From Corythucha ciliata (taxonomy: Eukaryota > Arthropoda > Insecta > Hemiptera > Tingidae): DNA of 64,000 bases. The notes beneath the pieces are model-generated. The model saw only the letters and a list, made by a program, of their open reading frames with translations, was not told the origin of the DNA and searched no databases. The stretch lies in NCBI GenBank assembly GCA_038030265.1, contig CM075937.1, forward strand, positions 8,060,001 through 8,124,000, given 5' to 3'. Positions within the stretch are counted from its first letter, which is position 1; every line of letters starts with the position of its first letter. Shown piece by piece: positions 22,291 to 33,639 of the stretch. Both the position numbers and the translations under genes were made by a program.

Positions 22291-23307
22291 GTACTCATAA
22301 ACGCCAGTGAAACCCAAAATTAGAGAGAATTTAGAGCATTTTGTACTGCAGGAACTTCAATTTCTTAACTGCCTCCGACTGTTTACGCCAATATTATGCC
22401 GGATATTCAGCTTGAGAGGCCCAGCTAAGATAGTAATTAACGAAAACAGTAAGTTGCTGAGGACAACATTTGAAAATCAGTGACTAAAGTAACATTAACT
22501 ATGGCAAAAATGTCGGTTTTTGACATGAGAAGGATACACCTGTAGTTCACGATTAAAGCGAGTTTTCTTGGATGGATAATTGCCCTTTCTATACGCCCAA
22601 TGTTCAGTTCCCGTCCTGAGGTGAAATTGCTGATTTCCTCGAGGAGTTTGAAGTTAGTATTTTACTGCTAAATTGGTATATTCGACTACATTGACGTTCT
22701 ACTGACGTATTATTAATTATGTATAAAGGAACACGATCTGTTAATTCCTGTGAAATTTCCAGAAGCCTGTGGAAGAGCTTACAATGAGAGTGAGTGTATG
22801 AATTCCACACTTTAAGTAATCAGAAGGTGACGAACGTTTCAGGATTTGTTATCGTCGATGAATGTCGGCTGTGGGTTACTCCATTATGCGTTCGCTGGAA
22901 AGCAACTGCCCACCCGTGTCCTCTCATGCTGCGCCCCTGGACGTTTGTGTGACGAACCTCCTCACCAGTCAAATATCGTTCCGCATGTAAAATTTAAATC
23001 ACTATAGCATTCATTTTTAAAATCGTTTCTTAATGCAATTCCTATCGCCCCAAGCTTGACTACGTCCTGAAATCAAAATTAATTCCGCGTCATTACTCGT
23101 CTACGTAAGAATGCCGATGTACTCGACTTTGGATAGAGAGAGCGAGAGCCTCAACTCAAGCAAATCGCAGCCACGGAAAACTCAAAGGATCTGCGTTTTA
23201 AGCACCCCCCCCCCCACAACTAGGCACCAATTTTTCGTACGAAGTTTTCACCAATTTAGAAAAAAAGTTGTATTACCTAATTTTTTTTGCAGACCAGTTT
23301 CAATAAT
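22291..23307. other. Unassigned intergenic stretch
   Basis: About 1 kb of AT-rich DNA without recognisable genes or repeats, apart from a poly(C) run near 23206. Confidence 0.4.
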
Positions 23308-23650
23308 GCGTCCCATTTTCAATGCAGTTCAGTCCTATTTAGTATTTAATCAGTTTACAGCACCTACAAACGCGTACACGGCTTAGCTGAAAACATCTAC
23401 TCCTTCACTACTAATACTCATCCCTCTAGCGAAATTCCTGGAGTTTTTTTTTACCGAGCAAACAAACCTCTTCGGACAAACGCCACCTAAACTCTTCAGG
23501 ATCTGTTCTGTTCGGGTTTCGCTTGAAGGGATGAGTACAAGGCGAAAAGTGAAGGAGAATAAATATGCATTCGGCTAAGCCGTGTACGCGTTTGTTGATT
23601 CTACATATAATCTCTTCGAGTACAACTAGATAAAATTGAAAATGGGATGC
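23308..23650. repeat. Fold-back repeat 1
   Basis: The arms are about 23308-23425 and 23526-23650 around a ~100 bp loop. Matching words are GCGTCCCATTTTCAAT / ATTGAAAATGGGATGC, GCGTACACGGCTTAGC / GCTAAGCCGTGTACGC, TCCTTCACT / AGTGAAGGA and ACTCATCCCT / AGGGATGAGT. It is non-coding and MITE or Foldback-like. Confidence 0.72.
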
Positions 23651-23655
23651 AACAA

Positions 23656-24755
23656 GAACAATAAAATCGCAATTAAACGGCTGGTTCTGATTTTTTAATA
23701 TGTTGTTAGGACCAATACCAGTAGTCTAAATCCAAGTTTGCAGCTTCGAAAGACCTGTGCTACTTTCATAGCACTCGAAAAACCGCGGAATATTTGCACT
23801 TTTTCCAGTGCTTTTACTGTCTCCTAAACTATGCATTCTTCGTTAATAAACGCGAACTACAATTTTCAAGTATATTAAATTCGCTACAATTTGCGACATA
23901 GCCCAGCTCTGTGGGGCAGATATAGTAGCCAAGATACAGCTCTTCAAAATTAATAATTTATTGTTTTTTAAAGAGATTTTAAGTTTATAAAAAGTTGAAC
24001 ATCTCCCTCTAAAACTTCATTTGGCGCTGTTAGCGTTCAATTTGTGATAGAACATTGCTCAGTGGTAAGTTTCACACAAAACAAAGCCAAAAATTCCATC
24101 ATTTTGGCAAAACAAATTACCAATTTTGAAGCGCTGTATCTTGGCTACTATCTAATCTACAGATCTGGGCCAGGTCTCAAATTAAAGCAAATTCAATATA
24201 CTTATTTAAAAAAAAAAAAAATGTTTAAGATACAGCCGTTAAGAATTGGTATTTTTTTGCAACCAAAAAAGTGATATTGTTTTGAGTGAAACCAACCTCT
24301 GAGAAATTTTCTATTACAAATTCGAGGGCTCACAGTTCCGCACAAGGTTTTGGAGAGAGCGCTAGAAATTTCCAACTTGTTGCTTCCATATATTTATAAA
24401 TGTTAAATCAATTCCATATATTTAGACTTGGGAACTCTTTTTGTGAAAACAAATTACCAATTTTGAAGAGCTGCATCTTGGCTAACGTCTGACCTACAGA
24501 GCTGGATCAGGTTTCAAATTGTAGCGTATTTAATATACCTACTTTAAAAACGTAGTTCACGTGTATTGTCGAAGAAAGCGTAGTTTAGGAAAGATAATAA
24601 AAGAAAAACGAGAAGAGTGCTAATATTCCGCGGTTTTTCGACTTCTACGAAAGTAGCACAGGTTTTTCGATGCTGCAAACTTGGATATACACTACTGGTA
24701 CTGGTTCTAACAACAAACTAAAAATCATAACTAGCCGCCTAATTGTTATTTTAGC
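23656..24755. repeat. Fold-back repeat 2, long imperfect inverted arms
   Basis: The left arm is about 23656-23975 and the right arm about 24440-24755. Matching words include ACGGCTGG / CTAGCCG, TATGTTGTTAG / CTAACAACAAA, CAAGTTTGCAGC / GCTGCAAACTTGG, GTGCTACTTTC / GAAAGTAGCAC, AACCGCGGAATATT / AATATTCCGCGGTT and AAGATACAGCTCTTCAAAAT. The centre (24112-24204) holds an extra direct copy of the segment at 24452-24543 (CAATTTTGAAGCGCTGTATCTTGGCTA-like). It starts within a few bases of fold-back 1. Confidence 0.72.
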
Positions 24756-25407
24756 TATTTTTAGTGTTCTTTTTGACTGGCCTAAAATAATAATTAATTG
24801 ACCCAGAATCCCTTGAATCGTATATCAATATTGTCCCATGAAGTAAAGAGTGTGGCCGCCTCTTTACACTTAAGAATCACACGGAAGCGACGGCTGAACG
24901 TTAGCATAGTATCTGGACCATCGGTGGCCTTTTCAAACTCAAAGACCCAATCAACACAAGTCCACGGTCGACGGACCCCTCAGCTCATCCTGCCTACAAT
25001 GCCGTAATGATTTTGCGACTGAAATACTGTAATAATAATAAAATTGAAGAAATCATCATAAACCTAATTAATATTAATATAATTCTTCCAGTTTCAAATA
25101 TTTATTGCCTCAATTCATTGAAAAAAGAAAAATTGTAAAGTCAATCTCATTCGTTCTGAAGCTGTCAATTGGAAAACTACGAATCTCCGGTTGACGACCG
25201 CTGATCTTGATCATACATCCAAAATAGATACAGGAAAATAAATACAAAAAAGGCTCTAACAGTAGTGTTTGGCTTTAGAAGGGTTTAGAGTGTGATTTGC
25301 GAGCTGCACTAGTGGAAAAAAGTCTAGTAAAATTGATCAGAACAATACTGTCCGCATAAAATAAGAGAGAATAAAACATAATCTATAACCACAACCTGAC
25401 ACTTTTA
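24756..25407. other. Unassigned intergenic stretch
   Basis: About 650 bp of AT-rich DNA. I see nothing in it. Confidence 0.4.
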
Positions 25408-25496
25408 TTCACCAGACAGCCTGGGAGCCCGCCCGTGAGGCAGAGCCTCGATCCGAACAGGCCTCTTCAGGCCTCACGGCCCTCCCGGTGGGTGAA
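25408..25496. repeat. GC-rich hairpin
   Basis: The arms begin TTCACC and end GGTGAA, with inner pairing CCCGTGAGGC / GCCTCACGG and TGGGAG / CTCCCGG. Total length is about 89 bp. A direct repeat of TTTTCTGAGAAATTAAA (twice, 25530-25574) follows. Function unknown. Confidence 0.55.
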
Positions 25497-25601
25497 ATCG
25501 GCACAATCATTTAAAAAATCAAAAATCACATTTTCTGAGAAATTAAAGGGGGCTTTAATTTTCTGAGAAATTAAACCGGCCGCATTGGTTTGCGGATAGC
25601 G

Positions 25602-25724
25602 TGGCCCGGACTCATAAACCACAGCCAGGTAAAATTGCACAACAAGCTGCCGACAAGAGCGATGCTTCTGGGAGTGCGAACGTTCAAGAAGTGGCTGAAG
25701 AACTTTTTAATGGTCAACGCGTAA
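25602..25724 (+). pseudogene. LINE ORF2 extreme C-terminus
   Basis: Forty codons encode a product ending VRTFKKWLKNFLMVNA and TAA at 25722-25724, preceded by HNKLP. This is the usual tail of LINE ORF2 proteins (W/H-N-x-LP then basic F-K-L). It is followed by about 100 bp of 3' UTR and a (TAA)n tail, so this is a severely 5'-truncated LINE insertion. The clade cannot be assigned from this much. Confidence 0.7.
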
Positions 25725-25821
25725 AACGCGTTCACGTCCGAGTTCGATTAGGCAGTCTTTACTTATTGTATTGATCTAATAATCCTGTGACGAAGCCATA
25801 CAACAATTGTTGGAACGTGCT

Positions 25822-25878
25822 AATAAATTATAATAATAATAATTATTATTATTTAGTATAATAATAATAATTATTATT
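25822..25878 (+). repeat. (TAA)n/(ATT)n tail of the truncated LINE
   Basis: Two runs of TAA/ATT units form a near-palindromic AT tract right after the LINE 3' UTR. It is the probable remnant tail. Confidence 0.7.
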
Positions 25879-27559
25879 CACTTCTCACTGTTGATAGGTG
25901 ACTTTTCTATCGACCAGCGGAACGGTGACGTACCGAGTTGCTGTAAAGAAATAAACGGGCACTTGATTATGATCAAGCTTTCGATCTAATTTGAAATCTT
26001 CTTAAAGACCTGATTGGCATAGATGAACAACGCATAATGTCAACAGCAAAGTAAATTAAAAAAGCAAGCGATATGAGTGCATACCTGGTCGATAATTCCA
26101 AATGAACGAATATAGCAACATAATAAGTGTCCTCCTACGTCGCAAATTAAAAACTAGATACCCTTGGTCCACTAACGCCAAAGAACCAGATACACGGAAT
26201 GCACAAAACAGGTCGGATGAGTGAAGGTTGGGTGTGTCGTCAAAGAGAGAAGGGGATCTGACCACAAGTGCTCAGTGTTTTTCTTACACATCGGATTAAC
26301 CGCCGATGTGCCGAGTAATGTCATCCATCGCACTTTTCACTTCTATCGCACTTCATTCTAGCTGAAAAAGCAAGCCTTAGCCAGCCAATCAAGGCATGTT
26401 TAGACTTGGCATCTACTTACCCAGTTCACTTTGAGTTAGGTGCCTGGGAGCTTCAAGTTCGACGATTTCAGTACAACTGAAGAATCTTCGAACAATCGTA
26501 TTCGATTTACCAGAGACTTATCCTTATAATTGGAGACAAAGATTTATTAGGCGATCAGGGTCCTATGGGACCTTATTACGGTGTGACTCACAGTTGTCGC
26601 TGTCATGCTACGGTTTTCTTGCACTTCTATACATTTTCTGGGGCAGTGGGGTCATGCGATTTGTCCCAGTCTTTTTCGTTGGGCTAGGAACCGGCTGTTT
26701 TAGGCAGGCATAAGTCACGCTCGTGCCTCGTATTAGGTACTTTGATAAAATTATCCAAAACTTCATGAAGTATGACCGGCATAAATTCATGACATGAGAT
26801 TTGAAAAGGCGTTTTGATGACTTTTTGCGAATGTGACGTCTTCTCCTTGAGGAGGGCTACATGGCCTCTGCACCACTCATTCCAGATATGCGCCCTTATA
26901 TTTCATATTATCCATATCCAATCATGGTATGGGACGACTAAAGAACGCAGTATCAGAGGAAATAAGTTTCTGAGGAGAACGGGAAACCAGACATGCACAG
27001 CTGCTGCACTCCATACAGTGTGAAAGGCTGAAAGCGAAGAGAAAGAGAAAACGGAACATATAATTAACCCCGCCACCCTTTCATGTTACTAACGACTCCG
27101 TCATGCGCAGAGAAAACGATTGCTACGAGACTTCGTGTGGTCACTTCCTTCAGCTTTTGTCCCCCTTCGTCATTATGTTCAAGTTTGATGTTTCATCAAA
27201 CCGTTATGAAGAATTATGGAGCCATCGGACAGAGCACAATTACGTTCGCCCTGCATTATATAGACTTGTGAGGCCTTTTGAGCCCAGTGGACAAAATAAT
27301 TGTTGAGTCTCATCTCACCTCAGTACGACGATTAATTGCCAGAAAAAAGTTGAAGTAGGTGGTGACCGAAATGCCGGTAGCAGATATTGAACTGGATATA
27401 AAGCGTTTCTCACTGAATATGGCCACAGTTTAAGTCACGTGAAATTATTTTCAAGTTGCGTGGATTAGAAAATTAATTAAAATACATTTCACTTCGTCAC
27501 TTCACAAAAAAAATTAACTCTGACTTGATAAATTGATAACAGACAACTATAAACAACAA
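25879..27559. other. Unassigned intergenic stretch
   Basis: About 1.7 kb with short open frames only (up to 69 codons) and no recognised domain or repeat. I see no supportable gene. Confidence 0.4.
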
Positions 27560-27720
27560 AAAAGCGGTTCGCATATGGATAATGATATAGCTCATAGTAA
27601 TAGTGGTGCTATCTGTAGTGAGCAATTATCCCAACCCCAGATTGGTTACACGTTATCATCACGAGCTGAATGACTTGGTTTTCCATATGACTTTGTCGAG
27701 TAGGGCGCGCTGAGGGGTGT
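27560..27720 (-). repeat. Dispersed block shared with 22117-22290
   Basis: Minus-strand counterpart of the block described at 22117, lying 3' of the gag-like remnant. The similarity is imperfect and fades after about 130 bp. Confidence 0.5.
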
Positions 27721-27860
27721 TTTGGATGAAAACGTCGATTTCATTGGACGTACTCAATGAAATGGTATACATTGAGTCGCCCCGCTCCACTAGTCAGTCT
27801 GATTTAGCATTCGATGGTGGTGGGGTCTTGGTTCGCTTGTTGTTTTTTAATTCCCTTTTT

Positions 27861-29300
27861 TCATTCTTTTTTGAACTCTGGTGGTGCTGACTCGATTCCG
27901 AAGTTTGATGCCGCTTGAGTCTGAATTAGGAATTTTTTAACCTCAGGACTTGCTAGTGTATCTTGAGAAATCACATAAAACGTTTGGTTTTGCCTTGGCG
28001 AGTTGTTGCCAACTCCGGTTCGAGTAGCTGTGGACGCAAATGTTGGTGACCTATTGTTACCTTGAAATGTCACAGAAGCTTGGCTATGACGCTTTTCACC
28101 GAAAGAGGGACGGATGCCTGACCGTTGAGGCGATTGGCGAGCTACGCGTTGGCCTGACGCATTTTCTGCCATGCTCTTGGTCGGGTTATTATACCCGAAT
28201 TTAGGTGTTTGGGCGTTCCAATTGCGCCTGGTCGATCTCTTGGGCGAAGTTTAAGAGATCGTCCATAGAGGTTGGTTGGGCCCTAAAGTGAAATTTTGCC
28301 CGTGTACTCCCATTGGCCCCGGCAAGTGTTGCTGGGAGTATGTGGTCTAAAATTTTAGCGATCTTAATTTTCCTAGCGCAATAACCCGAGAAGGATTGGC
28401 TTTGTAACTGCGGTTCGTAAACATAATGTAGTTTTAGGTTTGTTATACTCAGGAAATTTAAGCATCGAGTAAAGAGTTCCTCCTTTAGGACCTCGAAAGA
28501 TGTTTTTTCCAAGTGTTTAGCAAAAATCTGGTTAAGCAATGGATTTTGCTGCAGTGTTGCCGCATGGAAAAAAAATTAAATAAAAGACATCTTGTGCAAT
28601 TTCATTTAACTCAAGGAGTTTATACAGGAATCGAAATATCGATCTCGGTTCGTGAGAGGCGAACTTGGGTAGTTTTTCGATGAGACGGCTAATTTGAGCT
28701 GCGTGAAGTGAGTATTGGGGCTTATCGGTGTTGTGTTCGCCAGAAATGTAGGCCAAGAGGCTGATGTGCGAACGAAGCATCCGGATTCTCACCTCCTGAA
28801 GAAAAAGTCTGGGCTGGATGGTCAAGTTTACCTAAGATCTCGGGTTCTGGTTGAGAATGATGGAGAGGGGTCGGGGGTACCTGACTATCTTTAGCGGTTA
28901 AAAGAGACGTAATGGCGGCAAGTTGCTTTTGAATCGCGTCGTATTTAGAATCGTGATTTGATGACGCTTTTTTTAAACTATTAATTTCGGTTTGTTGTCC
29001 TGAAATTGTTTTGTGTAACGCCATTACATTTCGACCTATGGTTTGGGTCATAACGTACAACTTGTCCGTGGTAACCTTACAGCATTCATTTAAGAATCTA
29101 GACTTAAGTTCGGATCTCAATTTAGTATAATTTTCCAGTGTGATGTTACTGCACCGCTCACAACGGATTGTTTGGCAGCCTGTGCAAACAAGGTATTTCT
29201 CGTCTTGTAAAAACTTATACGAGCAGTTTGAACAAGATGTATCTGTCATGATGTACGTCGAGATTGGTGAGAAGCGGGAAATTATTGGATTGATTGACAA
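27861..29300 (-). pseudogene. Gag-like gene with N-terminal cysteine cluster and coiled coil
   Basis: On the minus strand, the first open piece (29300-28722) encodes a cysteine cluster CSNCSYKF...CTGCQTIRCERC (about residues 22-52, PHD/RING-like spacing). A coiled-coil-prone helix follows (about 95-140) and then a proline-rich stretch. The next pieces (28825-28532, 28539-28201, 28172-27861) give helical, Gag-capsid-like sequence (HAAQISRLIEKLPKFASHEP; TSFEVLKEELFTRC) and a basic Q/S/R-rich tail ending FKKE. At least three frame changes separate the pieces. No protease or RT follows. It is probably a Gag from an LTR retrotransposon, though a LINE ORF1 or a domesticated gag cannot be excluded. 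Confidence 0.6.
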
Positions 29301-29841
29301 AACGGGCGGATGGGGTGGAGGTAAACAAAAAAAAATGAAAATAGTTATCTTCCGGGTTCTGTGAAAGGAAATGGAAAAACAAAAATAAGATTAGGGACTC
29401 TTGTTTAATGACAAAGACGAAAGGATTAGAAAAGGAAGAAAAACGCCCTTTGGACCGATGTCACACCTGGCGCAAATGACAAATTCAAAAGTACACGACA
29501 AATCAAAATAAATGCTTATTTAAGAAAAACAATAGACAAAAAGGGGTTCTAAACCCAAGGGATGCCACTTGAGACGAAACCGCCGGTGACCAATGGTACG
29601 TGCGTTCTGGCTCGAGATTATAGGGGAGTGGAGCTACGTCAACGAGATTAGAGGGGGAAAAAAACTGATACCTTTTAGGCCGTATTAAAGGAAAATGATA
29701 CTTCGTATATTCACAAATAATAATCATATCTTCGAAAGAAATTTCCACAAATAAATATTACTCACGATGGAGTCGAGGAAAAGGAGCGAGGAAAAAAAAG
29801 CTTTGAGGCGACTGCCTTTCTCTCCGAGTCCGATAAGGATC
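29301..29841. other. Unassigned stretch upstream of the gag-like gene
   Basis: About 540 bp. It would contain the 5' leader of the gag-like element, but no LTR or primer site was recognised. Confidence 0.35.
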
Positions 29842-29921
29842 AGTAAATTAATTAAACTGATATTATCCGGACGACGATGGAAGGGCATAGCCCAACACGA
29901 TTCGAGTTTCGAGAAAAAATG

Positions 29922-29994
29922 GCTCTCCGGCGGGATTTGAACCCGCAACCTCTGGATTACCAGTCCAGCACGCTGCCATTTGCGCCACGGAGAC
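29922..29994 (-). tRNA. tRNA-like gene, anticodon GGU (Thr), copy 1
   Basis: A 73-nt cloverleaf on the minus strand. The acceptor stem has 6 of 7 pairs, with position 1 facing 72 as G-G. The D arm is GCGC/GCGT with A14, G18-G19 and A21. The anticodon stem is CTGGA/TCCAG with loop CTGGTAA, giving anticodon GGU. The T arm is GCGGG/CCCGC with loop TTCAAAT. Box A (TGGCGCAAATGG) and box B (GGTTCAAATCC) fit Pol III internal promoters, and a T6 terminator follows directly. GGU is rare in eukaryotic nuclear tRNA-Thr sets (AGU is normal), and the body looks more like tRNA-Arg(UCU). The G1-G72 mismatch leaves open a pseudogene or SINE-like origin. Confidence 0.75.
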
Positions 29995-30243
29995 GCCTAT
30001 GGGAGTCGTACTCCGAGGGATAAGCTAAGCCGAACCCCACCTAGGTCCATTGTTTCTCGAAACTCTAGGCGCTTCTCCTGATCGGTAAACCACGCCGAAT
30101 TTAATCTTATCTAGATGTTGTTAGATTGATATAATGAATAAATCTGTCGCCGGCATTTTAATTAGTAAATTAATTAAACTGATATTATCCGGACGACGAT
30201 GGAAGGGCATAGCCCAACACGATTCGAGTTTCGAGAAAAAATG

Positions 30244-30316
30244 GCTCTCCGGCGGGATTTGAACCCGCAACCTCTGGATTACCAGTCCAGCACGCTGCCA
30301 TTTGCGCCACGGAGAC
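30244..30316 (-). tRNA. tRNA-like gene, anticodon GGU (Thr), copy 2
   Basis: Identical in sequence to the copy 322 bp to its left, including the G1-G72 mismatch, the GGU anticodon and the T6 terminator. Identity across the whole gene body is compatible with constraint or with a very recent duplication. Confidence 0.75.
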
Positions 30317-30487
30317 GCCTATGGAAGTCGTACTCCGAGGGATAAGCTAAGCCGAACCCCAGCCAGGTCCATTGTTTCTCGAAACTCTAGGCGCTTCTCC
30401 TGATCGGTAAACCACGCCGAATTGTATCTTATCTAGATGTTGTTAGATGGATATACTGAATAAATCTGTCGCCGGTATTTTAATTAA

Positions 30488-30789
30488 TAACGTCTCCTTA
30501 GGAGCTAATTTAGTTAAGGTTCCTTTAGCGATTCCTTTAAAAGACGTATTCAGAAACGTTCCTTTAGAGTTCCTTGGCAGTTCCTTCAGCTAACGGGGCC
30601 TTAATGCAAATAAACAACGAAGCTATATGCTTTTAATGGTGACTGTACGCTTTATCACGTGAAACCTCTCGCTGTTTACGCCTTCAAAAGCACATTAGTT
30701 ATCAAAATTGTATGAAATGCCAGCCTTTTAACATTGCGTAATTTTAATTTACGCATTTAGGATTTTATCTTGGGAGGGGTTCTACCATG
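30488..30789. other. Unassigned spacer
   Basis: About 300 bp with short internal repeats of the word TTCCTTTAG. No gene seen. Confidence 0.35.
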
Positions 30790-32460
30790 AATCTCTCTCT
30801 TTTTTCCTGAGTTTCAGCCGCAAACATGCCTCTATACGAACCAATAATTGGCTTTTTCTCAAATTTAACCGTGAATTAGCGGTTTTTCCCAATTTTTGCC
30901 GCGATCTAAGTGCTTCTTCTCAATTTTAGCCGCGAATTTTTTTCTTCCATTTCAGACGCGAATCACCGCATTTCCTCAATTTTAGCCGTGAATTAGTGGA
31001 TTTTCTATAATTGACCGCGATTTATCGTTTTTATCCGTTTCAGAGTCGAATAAGCGTTTCTTACCCACTTTAGCCGCGAATTCACTGAATCTTTAACAGC
31101 GAATAAGCACTTCCTCTACATCTTAGACGGCAATTAGCGGTTTGTCTCAGTTTTAGGCACGAGTTAACTTTTTCATTCCTCTAATTTTAGCGTTTTTCTT
31201 CATTTCTTAGTCACGCGAATTAGCGCTTATCACCATTTTAGCCGCAAGTTATCTCGTTTCCTCAGTTCTAGCAGAGAATTAGCGTTTTGTTTTCTTCGTT
31301 TTAGCTGAGCAATATTTCCGAATTTTAACCGTGAATTATTCCATAATTTCACGCCTGAATCACCGCTTTTACTCAATTTCAGCTTCGAACTGGAGGATTT
31401 TCACAAAATCCGTGAATTTGCGTTTATCTACATTTCAGCTCCGCGGATGAGCGCATTTTGTTATATTGGCCGTGAATCAACGCAATTTCCCAATTGCAGC
31501 CGGGAATTAGCGTTTGTGTCAGTTTTAGGCGTGAAAAAGCGGAATTATCAAATGTATCTTTGAAATTTAGCTTCACATTAGCGCTTGCTTGTGCCGAAAG
31601 TAGCGTATTTGACGACTTTAGCTGCCACGAATTAAATATTTAATTATCTTTATTTTAGTTGCAAATGAGCATGTTACATCAATTTTAGACGGGAATTAGC
31701 GGTTTGTCTCAGTTTTAGCCGTGAATAAAAGGCTTTTCTATCACTAGTATCCGTGAATTAGCTTTTTTTCTCAATTCCACGATCAAAGCGCTTTTTCTCA
31801 TTTTTTTGTCGCAAGTAATTACCACGTTTCCTCAATTTTAGCCAATTTTCTCAACTTGTTCCCCGTATTGGCTTATTTCCCCATTTTAGTTGTGAATGAG
31901 CGTTTTACTTCAATTTTAGGCCGGAATTAGTAGATTTTCTCAGTTTTAGCTGTGAATTATAGCGATTTTTCTCAATTGCGCTTTTTTCTGTTGTTGCCTC
32001 GAAAAAAACCACGAATTTTGCGTTTTCAAAAATTAATTGTTAACCCAGGTGAGCGATGGCCTTCAGCTTTTTCTCAATTTTGGCCACTTATTAGTGTTTT
32101 TTTTTCATTTTCAGCCGCGAATTAGTGATTTTCATTTTCTACTATGAGTCAACGCTTTTCTGCTATCGCTAAAAGCCGCTATTTGATATTAGCGTTTTTT
32201 GTTTAACCTTCTCCCGCGTACTTGCCCAAAGTGTAGCACATTAGAACGCTTTCTCAATTTCTTCTGCCTTAAAGGCCTATAGGAATTTGGAGTTGGCGTT
32301 TTTTCTCTGGTTTCTCCGCGTAGTTGCCTTCAGATATCTCAAATTGGTGTATTTTTCCCAATTTAAGTGGCAAATGATCGCTTGTTCTCAATATTTGCCG
32401 GTAATCATCGCTTTGAAACCTAAAAATCCATTCTTTTTCATCTAATTATGCTTTTTAGTG
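30790..32460 (+). repeat. Type A minisatellite array, second locus, plus orientation
   Basis: About 1.7 kb of degenerate monomers with the same core words as the first array (CTCAATTTTAGCCGC, GAATTAGCG) and the sub-blocks TTGCCTTCAGA and GTACTTGCCCAAAG. The monomers are too diverged to give a long open frame. It ends at a poly(C) run near 32461. The terminal module found at 3937 and 60819 was not recognised here. Confidence 0.85.
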
Positions 32461-33639
32461 CCCCCCCCCCTGCTTTTTGGGCCTCCATAAGGTGTTGGTC
32501 CCGGGTGGTCCACTGTGCCAAAAGTTGGTCGGTAGGTGGGGGGTTGGGGGGGTTAAGAGCACCCTCTTAAGTAGCCCAAAACTGAGGGACTTTGCCGTGC
32601 GTGTGTGTGGTTTGGTGTCGATTTTCGAGACTTCGCGAGTTCACCAGAGAGGTTCTGACTGGTTCCAGACTCTTCCAGAAATTCCAGGGCCTGTTAATTG
32701 TTATTTCTACTAGAATGGCCCTCGGGGGATATGTGGGCATTTTTTCGAAGTGTTTCGATCTTACCGGGACGCAGTATTTAAGCTAGAAACTTGAAAAAAC
32801 AAAAACAAACAACAAAAGAGGGACGGAACAAAAGACACCGTTGGGTCGAACGGACTCGCCAGGACTTGGAAAAAAGTATGGACGCAGGAGCAAAGGGATC
32901 TAGGGCCCGGTAGCGTCTCATGAAAAGGACGAAGAATCGGTGTGCGTTACTTTTATAGTGAAAGGGCCTGGAGTGGGGGGGGGTGGAGGTTGGAAGTGGG
33001 TCGGTGTGGCAGTGAAGGGATCAATACCATCACAGGGGAGAGAAGCTCGGACTCTCTTTCCAACCCTTCACCCCCCCCCCTTTTCCACACCAATTCCACC
33101 CCTGGCCATAGTCATCACTGAGCAACAAGTTTTACCCTCTTCACCTATAAACACAGAGCGAGGGAGTTTTGAACTCTTCACGTCATTTCTTCCCCTACCC
33201 CTCCACGTCTCTCCACAATTCTACACGTTTTGTTACCCAGCAGCGCTATACTGCAAACGAATGGCTTTAGGTTTTCGTGCGGGTTGTGAGGTGGTGGGGG
33301 GATTGAGAGTCGGAAAAGGGTACTTGGGCGGCGAATTGAAGTCCCTTGATGGCTATTTTATATTCGAGAACTCTTGTAGCTGCTTCAATACACAATAAAA
33401 TTATATTACCGAAAAGGTACGGACTTGTTACATTGTTTTCATTGTGGCGACAAAGGAATTACGATGTTTGAAACGACATCGCTTATGGATTTTGCAATTA
33501 ATATTTTATTTGCCCGTTCTGACACATGTAAAGTGACGTGCTAAAATGGTTTCCAAGCGTAGAAATGTGCAAAAAGGCGGGAGCGCTTTTATATGAAAAT
33601 TACAAATTCTCGTATAGCATCCTCCGCAATATTTTTGAT
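32461..33639. other. Unassigned stretch, G/C-run rich
   Basis: About 1.2 kb with poly(C) and poly(G) runs (32461, 32970, 33068). Near 33381-33450 an LTR-end-like context occurs (AATAAAA, then TTCATTGTGGCGAC, similar to Gypsy primer sites), but no matching LTR start was found. The 152-codon frame at 32940-33398 has low-complexity composition and I do not call it a gene. Confidence 0.4.

Larger units (their letters stand above)
29842..30487. repeat. 322 bp tandem duplication carrying a tRNA-like gene
   Basis: Unit 1 (29842-30163) and unit 2 (30164-about 30487) start with the same word AGTAAATTAATTAAACTGAT and differ at only a few positions (for example CCACCTAGG/CCAGCCAGG). The high identity means the duplication is recent or has been homogenised. 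Confidence 0.9.

Noticed and set aside
24044..24274. 76-codon open frame in fold-back repeat 2
   Set aside because: It lies in the loop and direct repeat, and shows no protein features.
29922..29994. Bacterial origin of the tRNA-like gene because GCCA follows the acceptor
   Set aside because: The CCA is out of register with a 7 bp acceptor plus discriminator, and box A, box B and the T6 terminator are eukaryotic features.
30790..32460. Regular ~30 bp repeats suggesting a CRISPR array
   Set aside because: The repeats are degenerate, there are no unique spacers of constant length and no cas genes, and the setting is eukaryotic. They are minisatellites.
32940..33398. 152-codon open frame
   Set aside because: Composition follows G/C homopolymer runs, and no homology motif is visible.
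33381..33450. LTR end plus primer-site-like TTCATTGTGGCGAC
   Set aside because: No matching LTR start, gag or second copy in the window. Too weak to annotate.
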